DNA of 64,000 nucleotides from Pseudomonas costantinii (lineage in GTDB: Bacteria; Pseudomonadota; Gammaproteobacteria; Pseudomonadales; Pseudomonadaceae). Under the pieces are notes generated by a model. The model saw only the letters and a program-made list of their open reading frames with translations, was not told the origin of the DNA and ran no database searches. Every line of letters starts with the position of its first letter. Positions within the stretch are counted from its first letter, which is position 1. Location: the NCBI RefSeq assembly GCF_001870435.1, contig NZ_MDDR01000065.1:62001-126000 (forward strand), given 5' to 3'. The position numbers and the translations under genes are program-made. Shown piece by piece: positions 29,511-38,440 of the stretch.

Positions 29511-30313
29511 GAAGCAGTCATCCACAACAACACGGCAAAGATCGGAATCGCAGCGGTGAGACTATCGATACGATCCAACACACCACCATGCCCCGGCAGC
29601 AGGTTGCTGCTGTCCTTGATCCCGGCCTGGCGCTTGAACATGCTTTCGGTGAGGTCACCCACTACCGAGATAAACACGACAATGGCCGTGCCCAGCAGGG
29701 CCAGGAAAATTTCCTTCACCGACCAATCGCGCACTACACCAACAACCAGAGCGATCACCAACGTTAATGCCAGGCCGCCGTAAACGCCCTCCCAGCTCTT
29801 GCCCGGGCTGACTGCCGGCGCCAGTTTGCGCTTGCCGAAGGCTCGACCGGAAAAATAGGCACCAATATCAGCGCCCCAGACCAGCACCATCACCGCCAGG
29901 ATCAACTCGTTACCGATTGGGAAACGCTTGATCTCCACCAACCCTTGCCAAGCCGGCAGCAGGATCAATAAGCCAATGACCAGCTTGCAGGCCACACTGG
30001 ACCACTGACCACTGGTACGCGGATAGGTCAGCACCAGGAATGTCGCCAGCGCCCACCAGAGCACCGCCGCACCCAGTACCCAAGGCGCAATGTCCGGCAG
30101 GATGTACATCAGGAACAGCAACAGCGCCACGACCGCGGCGTACACCACGCGCGGCAGCTGGGCATTGAAACCCGCCAGGCGCGCCCACTCCCAGGCACCC
30201 AGGGTCACGACCAGACCGATAAACAGCGCAAAGCCGGAACCGTCGAGCAGAAAAAAACCACACAAGGCGATCGGCAGCAGGATCAGTGCGGTGATGATTC
30301 GTTGTTTAAGCAT
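29507..30313 (-). CDS. cdsA: phosphatidate cytidylyltransferase
   Basis: Inner-membrane enzyme converting phosphatidic acid and CTP to CDP-diacylglycerol, the branch point for phospholipids. It is 268 residues and hydrophobic with about eight membrane segments. The C-terminal family signature is complete: SMFKRQAGIKDSS followed by LLPGHGGVLDRID (about 220-255). It directly abuts uppS and overlaps ispC by 4 bp. Confidence 0.96.
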   Translation of the reverse strand: MLKQRIITALILLPIALCGFFLLDGSGFALFIGLVVTLGAWEWARLAGFNAQLPRVVYAAVVALLLFLMYILPDIAPWVLGAAVLWWALATFLVLTYPRTSGQWSSVACKLVIGLLILLPAWQGLVEIKRFPIGNELILAVMVLVWGADIGAYFSGRAFGKRKLAPAVSPGKSWEGVYGGLALTLVIALVVGVVRDWSVKEIFLALLGTAIVVFISVVGDLTESMFKRQAGIKDSSNLLPGHGGVLDRIDSLTAAIPIFAVLLWMTAS

Positions 30314-31069
30314 TTAAACCCGGGCTCCAGCTTCGATCTGCTCGCTCGTTTTACCGAAGCGACGCTGACGGGAAGCAAAATCGGCCAACGCATTACGCAT
30401 GGCATCGTGTTTGAAGTCCGGCCAGAACAGGTCGGAGAAGTACAGCTCGGTATACGCCAGCTGCCACAGCAGGAAATTGCTGATGCGGTGCTCGCCGCCG
30501 GTACGGATGCACAAGTCCGGCAACGGCAGGTCGCCGGTTACCAGACAGGTTTGTAACAGCTCGGGTGTAATGTCCTCCGGCCGCAGATGACCGGCCTGCA
30601 CTTCGCGGGCAAGTCGCTGCGCAGCTTGGGCGATGTCCCACTGACCACCATAGTTGGCGGCAATCTGCAGCACAAAACGGTTAGCTCCGGCGGTGATAGC
30701 CTCGGCCTCGCGCATGGCAGCCTGCAGCTCCGGATGGAACCGCGAGCGATCACCAATGATGCGCAAGCTGATGTTGTTGTCGTTGAGGCGCTTGGCCTCA
30801 CGACGCAAGGCCTTGAAGAACAGGTCCATCAAGGCACTGACTTCTTCGGCGGGACGCTGCCAGTTTTCACTGGAGAAGGCGAACAAGGTCAATACTTCGA
30901 CCTTGGCTTCGGCGCACACCTCGATTACAGCCCGCACCGCATCGACACCCGCTTTATGCCCGGCAACGCCGGGCATAAAGCGTTTTTTCGCCCAGCGATT
31001 ATTCCCATCCATGATAATCGCGACATGGCGCGGCACCACAGAGGGCACAGTCTGCTTGGTCTTTTCCAT
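30314..31069 (-). CDS. uppS: (2E,6E)-farnesyl-diphosphate-specific ditrans,polycis-undecaprenyl-diphosphate synthase
   Basis: Extends farnesyl diphosphate with isopentenyl units to the C55 carrier lipid used for peptidoglycan and O-antigen. It is 251 residues with catalytic Asp21 in MDGNNRWAKKR and the C-terminal substrate signature RTGGEHRISNFLLWQLAYTE. It sits 17 bases after frr and abuts cdsA. Also named ispU. Confidence 0.96.
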   Translation of the reverse strand: MEKTKQTVPSVVPRHVAIIMDGNNRWAKKRFMPGVAGHKAGVDAVRAVIEVCAEAKVEVLTLFAFSSENWQRPAEEVSALMDLFFKALRREAKRLNDNNISLRIIGDRSRFHPELQAAMREAEAITAGANRFVLQIAANYGGQWDIAQAAQRLAREVQAGHLRPEDITPELLQTCLVTGDLPLPDLCIRTGGEHRISNFLLWQLAYTELYFSDLFWPDFKHDAMRNALADFASRQRRFGKTSEQIEAGARV

Positions 31070-31086
31070 GAAGGCGTCCTGACCCC

Positions 31087-31644
31087 TTATACGGCCATCA
31101 GGTCCTTTTCTTTTTCTTCCGTGGCCTTGGTGATCTGGGCCTCGGCGTCCTTGGTCAACTTATCGATATCGGCGACGGCACGACGCTCTTCGTCTTCGCT
31201 GATTTCTTTGTCCTTGACCAGCTTCTTCAGGTCACCCAATGCATCACGACGAATGTTGCGCACGGCAACACGCGCATCTTCAGCTGCGCTGCGCGCCTGC
31301 TTGGTGAAACCCTTACGGGTTTCTTCAGTCAGGGCAGGCATGGAGATCAGCAGCAACTCACCCAAGTTGGTCGGGTTGAGGTTCAGACCGGCGCTCTGGA
31401 TCGCTTTGTCGACGGCACCGAGCATGTTGCGCTCGAAAGCCACAACTTGCAGGGTGCGCGAGTCTTTTACGGTGATGTTGGCGACTTGAGTGATGGAAGT
31501 GTCTGCGCCGTAATACGGCACCATCACGCTACCCAGAATGCTTGGGTGGGCCTTGCCGGTACGAATCTGGCCAAATGCATGGTTCAGAGAGTCCAGGGAT
31601 TTCTGCATGCGCTCTTGAGCGTCTTTTTTGATTTCGTTGATCAT
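31087..31644 (-). CDS. frr: ribosome recycling factor
   Basis: Works with EF-G to split post-termination ribosomes. It is 185 residues, the standard length, with the long three-helix-bundle sequence and the conserved stretch NIRRDALGDLKKLVKDKEIS. It overlaps the pyrH stop by 4 bp. Confidence 0.97.
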   Translation of the reverse strand: MINEIKKDAQERMQKSLDSLNHAFGQIRTGKAHPSILGSVMVPYYGADTSITQVANITVKDSRTLQVVAFERNMLGAVDKAIQSAGLNLNPTNLGELLLISMPALTEETRKGFTKQARSAAEDARVAVRNIRRDALGDLKKLVKDKEISEDEERRAVADIDKLTKDAEAQITKATEEKEKDLMAV

Positions 31645-32384
31645 TGTTCGATTTCCTCGATCAGAGTCCCTTCCGCACCGCCGTGTACGATATTCAGCAG
31701 GGCGCCGGGCTTGTTCATGTTAAATACGCGCAGCGGCATCTTGTGGTCACGGCACAGGCAAATAGCCGTCAGGTCCATCACGCCCAGCTTGCGATCCAGC
31801 ACTTCATCGTAAGTCAGATGATCGAACTTCTCGGCATGCGGGTCTTTGAATGGGTCAGCAGTGTATACGCCATCGACCTTGGTAGCCTTGAGCACCACGT
31901 CGGCATTGATTTCGATGCCGCGCAGGCAAGCTGCCGAATCGGTGGTGAAGAAAGGGTTGCCGGTACCGGCAGCAAAAATCACCACTTCCTTGGCATCCAA
32001 GTGACGCATGGCTTTGCGCCGATCATAGTGATCGGTTACGCCGACCATGGAAATAGCCGACATCACGATAGCGGTAATGTTGGCGCGCTCCAGCGCGTCG
32101 CGCATGGCCAGGGCATTCATCACAGTGGCCAGCATGCCCATGTGGTCGCCGGTAACACGATCCATGCCTGCCGCACTCAGTGCCGCGCCGCGGAACAGGT
32201 TACCGCCGCCGATCACCAGGCCAACCTGGACGCCGATACCAACCAGTTGGCCGACTTCCAGCGCCATACGGTCGAGCACCTTGGGATCGATCCCGAACTC
32301 TTCCGAGCCCATCAGGGCCTCGCCGCTAAGCTTGAGTAGAATGCGTTTATAGCGAGCCTGATAACCACTGCCCTGCTGAGCCAT
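31641..32384 (-). CDS. pyrH: UMP kinase
   Basis: Phosphorylates UMP to UDP; the bacterial amino-acid-kinase-type enzyme, normally hexameric and regulated by GTP and UTP. It is 247 residues with the phosphate loop LLKLSGEALMG near the N-terminus and VIGGGNLFRGA. AGGAGAG lies a few bases before the start. The 210-bp gap after tsf carries the tsf terminator and a hairpin (32477-32502), so pyrH probably has its own promoter. Confidence 0.97.
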   Translation of the reverse strand: MAQQGSGYQARYKRILLKLSGEALMGSEEFGIDPKVLDRMALEVGQLVGIGVQVGLVIGGGNLFRGAALSAAGMDRVTGDHMGMLATVMNALAMRDALERANITAIVMSAISMVGVTDHYDRRKAMRHLDAKEVVIFAAGTGNPFFTTDSAACLRGIEINADVVLKATKVDGVYTADPFKDPHAEKFDHLTYDEVLDRKLGVMDLTAICLCRDHKMPLRVFNMNKPGALLNIVHGGAEGTLIEEIEQ

Positions 32385-32476
32385 TGCGAATCTCTCCTGC
32401 GGCGTATTTTTAAAAATTCTTGGCGAGCCGTTTACGGCTTGCGTTCACTCTAGCTGGACGCTATCACAGCGCCATC

Positions 32477-32502
32477 GGAACACGGCTTTGTAAGCCAGTT
32501 CC
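32477..32502 (-). promoter_or_regulatory. hairpin in the tsf-pyrH gap
   Basis: Arms GGAAC/GTTCC enclose a second pair GGCTT/AAGCC with a single-base or two-base offset, giving a roughly 10-bp imperfect hairpin 93 bases before pyrH. No T-run follows. It may belong to the pyrH leader or to processing of the tsf message; function unknown. Confidence 0.35.
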
Positions 32503-32538
32503 GAAAGGAAGCCAAATAAAATTAGCCTTCCCATTTGA

Positions 32539-32572
32539 AAAGAGGCTGCGCGCGTGAGCGGGCAGCCTCTTT
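32539..32572 (-). terminator. rho-independent terminator after tsf
   Basis: An 11-bp stem (AAAGAGGCTGC and GCAGCCTCTTT) with a 12-base loop lies 22 bases past the tsf stop and runs into TTTTC on the minus strand. It probably ends the rpsB-tsf transcription unit. Confidence 0.8.
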
Positions 32573-32594
32573 CGGGCGACAGTTGAAAGCTGTC

Positions 32595-33458
32595 TTATTG
32601 CTTGGCGGCAGCCAGCTGGGCAGCAACTTCTTCAGCGAAGTTGTCGACCGGCTTCTCGATGCCGTCGCCTACTTTGTAGTAGGTGAAGGAAACGATTTCA
32701 GCACCGGCTTTCTTAGCCAGTTCGCCAACCTTGATTTCAGGGTTCTTGACGAACGCCTGCTCAACCAGGCTCGCTTCAGCCAGGAACTTGCTGATACGGC
32801 CTTTGATCATGTTTTCAACGATGTTTTCTGGCTTGCCGGCGATCTTGTCGGCATTGAGGCTCAGGAACACGGCTTTTTCGCGCTCGATTGCGTCAGCGGA
32901 CACTTCCGATGGCAGCAGGAATTCAGGGTTGCTGGCCGCTACGTGCATAGCGATGTCTTTAGCCAGCTCAACGTCGCCGCCTTTCAGGGCAACCACAACG
33001 CCGATTTTGTTGCCGTGCAGGTAACCACCAACAACATCACCTTCAACGCGAGCCAGGCGACGGATGTTGACGTTTTCGCCAACCTTGCCGACCAGTACCA
33101 GGCGAGCAGCTTCTTGAGCTTCGATCAGAGGCTCAACGGTAGTCAGCTTGTCAGCGAACGCTTTTTCAACGCTGGCAGCAACGAATGCCTTGAAGTCATC
33201 TTGCAGGGCCAGGAAGTCGGTCTGCGAGTTCACTTCCAGCAGAACTGCGGTTTTACCGTCTTCTTTCAGAGCGATAGCGCCTTCAGCAGCTACGTTGCCT
33301 GCTTTCTTGGCAGCCTTGATGGCGCCGGAAGCACGCATGTCGTCGATGGCTTTTTCGATGTCGCCGCCGGCCTTGGTCAAGGCCTTTTTGCAATCCATCA
33401 TGCCTTCGCCGGTACGCTCACGCAGTTCTTTAACCAACGCTGCAGTAATCTCTGCCAT
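32595..33458 (-). CDS. tsf: translation elongation factor Ts
   Basis: Guanine nucleotide exchange factor for EF-Tu. It is 287 residues: N-terminal UBA-like domain (LVKELRERTGEGMMDCKKAL), and the SQTDFLA segment that contacts the EF-Tu nucleotide site. It is paired with rpsB, but a strong internal hairpin terminator in the 191-bp gap could lower tsf expression relative to rpsB. Confidence 0.97.
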   Translation of the reverse strand: MAEITAALVKELRERTGEGMMDCKKALTKAGGDIEKAIDDMRASGAIKAAKKAGNVAAEGAIALKEDGKTAVLLEVNSQTDFLALQDDFKAFVAASVEKAFADKLTTVEPLIEAQEAARLVLVGKVGENVNIRRLARVEGDVVGGYLHGNKIGVVVALKGGDVELAKDIAMHVAASNPEFLLPSEVSADAIEREKAVFLSLNADKIAGKPENIVENMIKGRISKFLAEASLVEQAFVKNPEIKVGELAKKAGAEIVSFTYYKVGDGIEKPVDNFAEEVAAQLAAAKQ

Positions 33459-33596
33459 TTCAAAATCCTCTTGGATAGGTTTTCAACCATTCCACCCGAT
33501 CAAACGGGCGATCAATTCTTCCCGAATCACCCTTGTAGGCCGCTGCACGTTACAAATGATGTAGCTGCGCTGCCGACAAATGGTTTTCGAGGTGGC

Positions 33597-33621
33597 AAAA
33601 AGGGGGCCAAGCCCCCTTTTT
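33597..33621 (-). terminator. intercistronic terminator between rpsB and tsf
   Basis: A perfect palindrome with arms AAAAAGGGGGC and GCCCCCTTTTT and a three-base loop sits 28 bases past the rpsB stop. It has A- and T-runs on both sides and so could function in either direction. It lies inside the rpsB-tsf operon and would act as an attenuator of tsf. Confidence 0.8.
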
Positions 33622-33649
33622 GCTTACTGAGTCAACGCCAGGGCGTTAA

Positions 33650-34387
33650 TTACTCAGCGGCTGCTACCGGAGCTTCTTCTACGAACTGCTCGGTACCACC
33701 AGCAACGTGGTTGCGACCACGGATTACAGCGTCAGCCATCGAACCCATGTACAGCTGGATAGCGCGGATTGCGTCATCGTTGCCTGGGATGATGTAGTCA
33801 ACGCCTTCCGGGCTGCTGTTGGTATCGACTACGCCGATAACAGGGATGCCCAGTTTGTTGGCTTCGGTGATCGCGATGCGCTCGTGATCAACGTCGATAA
33901 CGAACAGTGCGTCAGGCAGACCGCCCATGTCCTTGATACCACCCAGGGAACGATCGAGCTTTTCCAGGTCACGGGAGCGCATCAGCGCTTCTTTCTTGGT
34001 CAGCTTGGCGAAAGTACCGTCTTCGGCTTGCACTTCAAGGTCACGCAGACGCTTGATGGAAGCACGGATGGTTTTGAAGTTGGTCAGCATGCCGCCCAAC
34101 CAGCGGTGATCGACGTACGGCGAACCGCAACGTGCTGCTTCTTCAGCAACGATCTTGCCAGCGGAACGCTTGGTGCCGACGAACAGAATCTTGTTTTTGC
34201 CCTGGGCCAGACGCTCTACGAAAGTCAGAGCTTCGTTGAACATTGGCAGGGTTTTTTCAAGGTTGATGATGTGGATCTTGTTACGCGCGCCGAAAATGTA
34301 TTTACCCATTTTCGGGTTCCAGTAACGGGTCTGGTGACCGAAGTGCACACCGGCCTTCAGCATATCGCGCATGTTGACTTGGGACAT
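33650..34387 (-). CDS. rpsB: 30S ribosomal protein S2
   Basis: Ribosomal protein of the small-subunit body/head junction. It is 245 residues with the family start SQVNMRDMLKAGVHFGHQTRY and the segment IFGARNKIHIINLEKT. AAGGA lies 6 bases before the start. In E. coli, S2 represses its own rpsB-tsf operon through the 5' leader; the leader here is about 135 bases. Confidence 0.98.
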   Translation of the reverse strand: MSQVNMRDMLKAGVHFGHQTRYWNPKMGKYIFGARNKIHIINLEKTLPMFNEALTFVERLAQGKNKILFVGTKRSAGKIVAEEAARCGSPYVDHRWLGGMLTNFKTIRASIKRLRDLEVQAEDGTFAKLTKKEALMRSRDLEKLDRSLGGIKDMGGLPDALFVIDVDHERIAITEANKLGIPVIGVVDTNSSPEGVDYIIPGNDDAIRAIQLYMGSMADAVIRGRNHVAGGTEQFVEEAPVAAAE

Positions 34388-34774
34388 GATAGTTCCTTAA
34401 TAAGTCGGGTTTGGCCTCCACGTATCCCAATGACCAACCAGCGGCATCAAGGCCTCCGGCACCCAGGTCATCGTGTCGACACGTGTGTGGATTTAAGCTT
34501 TGCGGGGTATCCCCGGAAAGCGGCGCATTTTATACCACACGAACAACGAAAACGAAACCCGCAATCACATTTGCCGACGACCGCTTTCGTGTAACCCCTT
34601 GAATAGAGCAGACATACCCCTACTCTATAGAGAGAAGCGATCGTCAGGGGCTCATGATTTGCTGCCCGCGTCTGTTAGAATCGTGTTTTCTGTGGCTTGT
34701 GCGAATTCTGTAACCTTTTGTCGCACGCCCGTAAACCGTATTGATTTCAGCGCGTCGCGCTAGAGAGAGCCTGT
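34388..34774. promoter_or_regulatory. rpsB/map divergent intergenic region (387 bp)
   Basis: No gene is seen here. On the minus strand a strong -10 box (TATAAA at 34534-34529, within TATAAAAT) would start the rpsB message about 135 bases before the start codon; the -35 region is poor. The leader contains a CGGGG-TAT-CCCCG hairpin at 34503-34515, plausible as part of an S2-binding autoregulatory leader. The map side is AT-richer near 34600-34745, but I cannot assign a confident promoter. Confidence 0.55.
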
Positions 34775-35557
34775 ATGACCGTTAGTTTGAAAACCGCCGA
34801 AGACATCGCCGGCATGCGCATTGCCGGCAAACTGGCTGCCGACGTGCTGGAAATGATTGCCGAGCATGTCAAGCCAGGCGTCACCACCGACACGCTGAAC
34901 CAGATCTGCCACGACTATATAGTGAACGTTCAGAAGGCCATCCCTGCCCCGCTGAACTACAAAGGCTTCCCCAAGTCGATCTGCACCTCGGTCAACCACG
35001 TGGTCTGCCACGGGATTCCGGGTGACAAACCCCTGAAGGACGGCGACACCCTGAACATCGACGTTACCGTGATCAAAGACCGCTATTTCGGCGACACCAG
35101 CCGCATGTTCCACGTCGGCACCGTACCGGTCTGGGCCGAGCGCCTGTCCCAAGTCACCCAGGAATGTATGTACAAGGCCATCGAAATCGTCAAGCCTGGC
35201 TGCCGCCTGGGCGATATTGGTGAAGTGATCCAGAAGCACGCCGAAAAGAATGGCTTCTCGGTGGTACGCGAATTCTGCGGCCACGGTATCGGTACAGTCT
35301 TTCACGAAGAACCGCAGATCCTGCACTACGGCCGCGCCGGCACCGGTATGGAGCTGAAAGCAGGCATGACCTTCACCATCGAGCCGATGATCAACCAGGG
35401 CAAGGCCGACACCAAGGTGCTGGGCGACGGCTGGACTGCCATCACCAAGGACCGCAAGCTCTCGGCCCAGTGGGAACACACCCTGCTGGTTACCGAAACC
35501 GGCTACGAGATCTTCACCCTGCGCGCGGACGACACAATCCCTCGCGTTTCGGCGTAA
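34775..35557 (+). CDS. map: type I methionine aminopeptidase
   Basis: Removes the initiator Met from nascent proteins. It is 260 residues with the dinuclear metal ligands of the family: Asp96 and Asp107 (NIDVTVIKDRYFGDTS), the His in GHGIG, Glu in FTIEPM and Glu in WEHTLL, plus His79 in the active site. It is divergent from rpsB, a common bacterial pairing. Confidence 0.97.
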   Translation: MTVSLKTAEDIAGMRIAGKLAADVLEMIAEHVKPGVTTDTLNQICHDYIVNVQKAIPAPLNYKGFPKSICTSVNHVVCHGIPGDKPLKDGDTLNIDVTVIKDRYFGDTSRMFHVGTVPVWAERLSQVTQECMYKAIEIVKPGCRLGDIGEVIQKHAEKNGFSVVREFCGHGIGTVFHEEPQILHYGRAGTGMELKAGMTFTIEPMINQGKADTKVLGDGWTAITKDRKLSAQWEHTLLVTETGYEIFTLRADDTIPRVSA

Positions 35558-35626
35558 TAGAAGGTTGCTTAGGCTTTCCCAAACTGTGTTGTGAATGACT
35601 GAATAGATAGAAAGGAAAGCCGAACG

Positions 35627-38329
35627 ATGCCCCAGGTGGATCCCGAACTCTTCGACCGTGGCCAGTTCCAGGCCGAGCTGGCACTGAAGGCGAGCCCCAT
35701 CGCCGCCTTCAAGAAGGCTATCCGGCAAGCCCGCGAAGTGCTCGATGAGCGCTTTCGCAGCGGCCGGGACATTCGCCGGCTGATTGAAGACCGTGCCTGG
35801 TTCGTCGATAACATCCTGCAAAAGGCCTGGGAACAGTTCAGTTGGAGCGAAGACGCCGATATCGCTCTGGTGGCGGTCGGCGGCTACGGTCGCGGCGAAC
35901 TGCACCCCTACTCAGATATCGACCTGCTGATCCTGCTGGACAGCGCCGATCATGAGATCTTTCGCGATTCCATCGAGCGTTTTCTGACGCTGTTGTGGGA
36001 CATCGGCCTGGAAGTCGGTCAGAGCGTGCGCTCAGTGGACGAATGCGCCGACGAGGCCCGCGCCGACCTGACCGTCATTACCAACCTGATGGAAAGCCGC
36101 ACCATCGCAGGCCCCGAGCGTCTGCGCCAGCGAATGCTCGAAGTCACCAGCACCGCGCATATGTGGCCGAGCAAAGAGTTCTTCCTGGCCAAGCGCGCCG
36201 AGCAAAAAGCCCGGCACCACAAGTACAACGACACCGAATACAACCTGGAGCCCAACGTCAAAGGCTCGCCAGGCGGGCTGCGGGATATCCAGACGATTCT
36301 GTGGGTCGCGCGTCGCCAATACGGCACGCTGAACCTGCGTGCCCTGGCTGGCGAAGGCTTCCTGGTAGAGAGCGAAAACGCCCTGCTGGCCTCGTCCCAG
36401 GAGTTCCTGTGGAAGGTGCGCTACGCCTTGCACATGCTCGCCGGGCGCTCCGAAGATCGCCTGTTGTTCGATCATCAGCGCTCCATCGCCACCTTGCTGG
36501 GCTTTGAAGGTGAAGACGCAAAGACCAGCATCGAAAGCTTCATGCAACAGTACTACCGGGTAGTCATGAGCATTGCCCAGCTCAGCGACCTGATCATCCA
36601 GCACTTTGAAGAAGTGATCCTCGCCCCCGAAGACGAAGCGCCGCCGCAGCCGATCAATGCGCGCTTCCAGTTGCACGACGGCTATATCGAGGCGCGCAAC
36701 GATAATGTGTTCCGCCGTACGCCGTTCGCCATGCTGGAAATCTTCGTGCTGATGGCCCAGCAGCCGGAAATCAAAGGCGTACGCGCCGACACCATCCGTT
36801 TGCTGCGGGAAAACCGTCACCTGATCGACGATGATTTTCGCAACGACATTCGCAACACCAGCCTGTTTATCGAACTGTTCAAATGCAAGATAGGCATCCA
36901 CCGCAACCTGCGGCGCATGAACCGTTACGGCATTCTCGGGCGCTACCTGCCTGAGTTCGGCTTTATCGTAGGGCAAATGCAGCACGATCTGTTCCACATC
37001 TATACCGTGGACGCCCACACCCTGAACCTGATCAAGCACCTGCGTAAGCTGCAATACACCCAGGTGTCAGAGAAATTCCCGCTAGCCAGCAAGCTGATGG
37101 CCAAACTGCCCAAGCCTGAGCTGATTTACCTCGCGGGCTTGTACCACGACATCGGCAAGGGCCGACATGGTGATCACTCGGAAATCGGTGCCGTCGACGC
37201 CGAGACCTTTTGCCAGCGCCACCAATTGCCGCTGTGGGACAGCCGCCTGATCGTCTGGCTGGTGCAAAATCACCTGGTGATGTCGACTACCGCCCAGCGC
37301 AAGGACCTGTCCGACCCGCAAGTGATTCACGACTTTGCGCAGATCGTCGGCGATGAAACCCGCCTCGACTATTTGTACGTGCTGACCGTTTCCGACATCA
37401 ACGCCACCAACCCGACCCTTTGGAACTCGTGGCGCGCCAGCCTGCTGCGCCAGTTGTACACCGAGACCAAGCGCGCGCTGCGCCGAGGCCTGGAAAACCC
37501 GGTGGACCGCGAAGAGCAGATCCGCCGCACCCAAAGCGCGGCCCTGGACATTTTGGTGCGTGGCGGCAACGACCCGGACGACGTCGAGCAACTGTGGTCG
37601 CAATTAGGTGACGATTACTTCTTGCGCCACACCGCCGGCGATGTGGCCTGGCACAGTGATGCCATCTTGCAGCAACCGGCCGATGGCGGCCCGCTGGTGC
37701 TGATCAAGGAAACCACCCAGCGCGAATTCGAAGGTGGCACGCAGATTTTCATCTACGCACCGGACCAACACGACTTCTTCGCCGTGACCGTGGCCGCCAT
37801 GGACCAGCTCAACCTGAACATCCATGACGCGCGGGTCATCACCTCCAGCAGCCAGTTCACCCTCGACACCTACATCGTGCTCGACACCGACGGCGATTCG
37901 ATCGGCGATAACCCGGCACGCGTGAAAAAAATCCGCGAGGGTCTTACCGAGGCCCTGCGCAACCCTGACGACTACCCGACCATCATCCAGCGCCGGGTAC
38001 CGCGCCAGCTCAAGCATTTTGCGTTTGCGCCACAGGTGACCATTTCCAACGACGCCCAGCGCCCGGTGACCGTGCTGGAACTCAGCGCACCGGATCGCCC
38101 AGGCCTGCTGGCACGCATCGGCGGAATCTTCCTGGAGTTCGACCTGTCGTTGCAGAACGCCAAGATTGCGACCCTCGGCGAGCGCGTGGAAGACGTGTTC
38201 TTCATTACCGATGCCGACAACCAGCCGCTGTCCGACCCTGAGTTGTGTCTGCGCCTGCAGGAAGCCATCGTCCAGCAGCTGAGCGTGACCCAGGAACCCG
38301 GGGTCGAACTGACGCGCCTGACCATTTAA
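35627..38329 (+). CDS. glnD: bifunctional uridylyltransferase/uridylyl-removing enzyme GlnD
   Basis: Nitrogen sensor that uridylylates PII proteins when glutamine is low and removes UMP when it is high. It is 900 residues: nucleotidyltransferase domain with GGYGRGELHPYSDIDLL (Asp97 and Asp99), a PII-UTase helical region, an HD hydrolase domain near residue 506 (LYHDIGKGRHGDHS), and two C-terminal ACT domains (about 700-780 and 805-890) for glutamine sensing. It is 69 bp after map. Confidence 0.97.
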   Translation: MPQVDPELFDRGQFQAELALKASPIAAFKKAIRQAREVLDERFRSGRDIRRLIEDRAWFVDNILQKAWEQFSWSEDADIALVAVGGYGRGELHPYSDIDLLILLDSADHEIFRDSIERFLTLLWDIGLEVGQSVRSVDECADEARADLTVITNLMESRTIAGPERLRQRMLEVTSTAHMWPSKEFFLAKRAEQKARHHKYNDTEYNLEPNVKGSPGGLRDIQTILWVARRQYGTLNLRALAGEGFLVESENALLASSQEFLWKVRYALHMLAGRSEDRLLFDHQRSIATLLGFEGEDAKTSIESFMQQYYRVVMSIAQLSDLIIQHFEEVILAPEDEAPPQPINARFQLHDGYIEARNDNVFRRTPFAMLEIFVLMAQQPEIKGVRADTIRLLRENRHLIDDDFRNDIRNTSLFIELFKCKIGIHRNLRRMNRYGILGRYLPEFGFIVGQMQHDLFHIYTVDAHTLNLIKHLRKLQYTQVSEKFPLASKLMAKLPKPELIYLAGLYHDIGKGRHGDHSEIGAVDAETFCQRHQLPLWDSRLIVWLVQNHLVMSTTAQRKDLSDPQVIHDFAQIVGDETRLDYLYVLTVSDINATNPTLWNSWRASLLRQLYTETKRALRRGLENPVDREEQIRRTQSAALDILVRGGNDPDDVEQLWSQLGDDYFLRHTAGDVAWHSDAILQQPADGGPLVLIKETTQREFEGGTQIFIYAPDQHDFFAVTVAAMDQLNLNIHDARVITSSSQFTLDTYIVLDTDGDSIGDNPARVKKIREGLTEALRNPDDYPTIIQRRVPRQLKHFAFAPQVTISNDAQRPVTVLELSAPDRPGLLARIGGIFLEFDLSLQNAKIATLGERVEDVFFITDADNQPLSDPELCLRLQEAIVQQLSVTQEPGVELTRLTI

Positions 38330-38347
38330 CTTTGTGACCCCGATTCA

Positions 38348-38420
38348 TGTGGGAGCTGGCTTGCCTGCGATGCAGGCGCCACGGTGCATCTGGCACCCCG
38401 AGGCGATGCCAGCTCCCACA
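38348..38420. repeat. REP-type doublet between glnD and dapC
   Basis: Inverted 13-base ends TGTGGGAGCTGGC (38348-38360) and GCCAGCTCCCACA (38408-38420) enclose two smaller hairpins, GCCTGC/GCAGGC (38363-38377) and GGTGC/GCACC (38383-38397). The sequence is unrelated to the element at 8122-8227. It resembles the GTGGGAG-type REP sequences common in P. fluorescens. It ends 20 bases before the dapC start. Confidence 0.85.
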
Positions 38421-38440
38421 GGATCCTGATAGAGACCATC

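Noticed and set aside
38384..38440. Upstream start for dapC
   Set aside because: The frame opens inside the REP doublet; the ATG at 38441 gives the normal DapC N-terminus.
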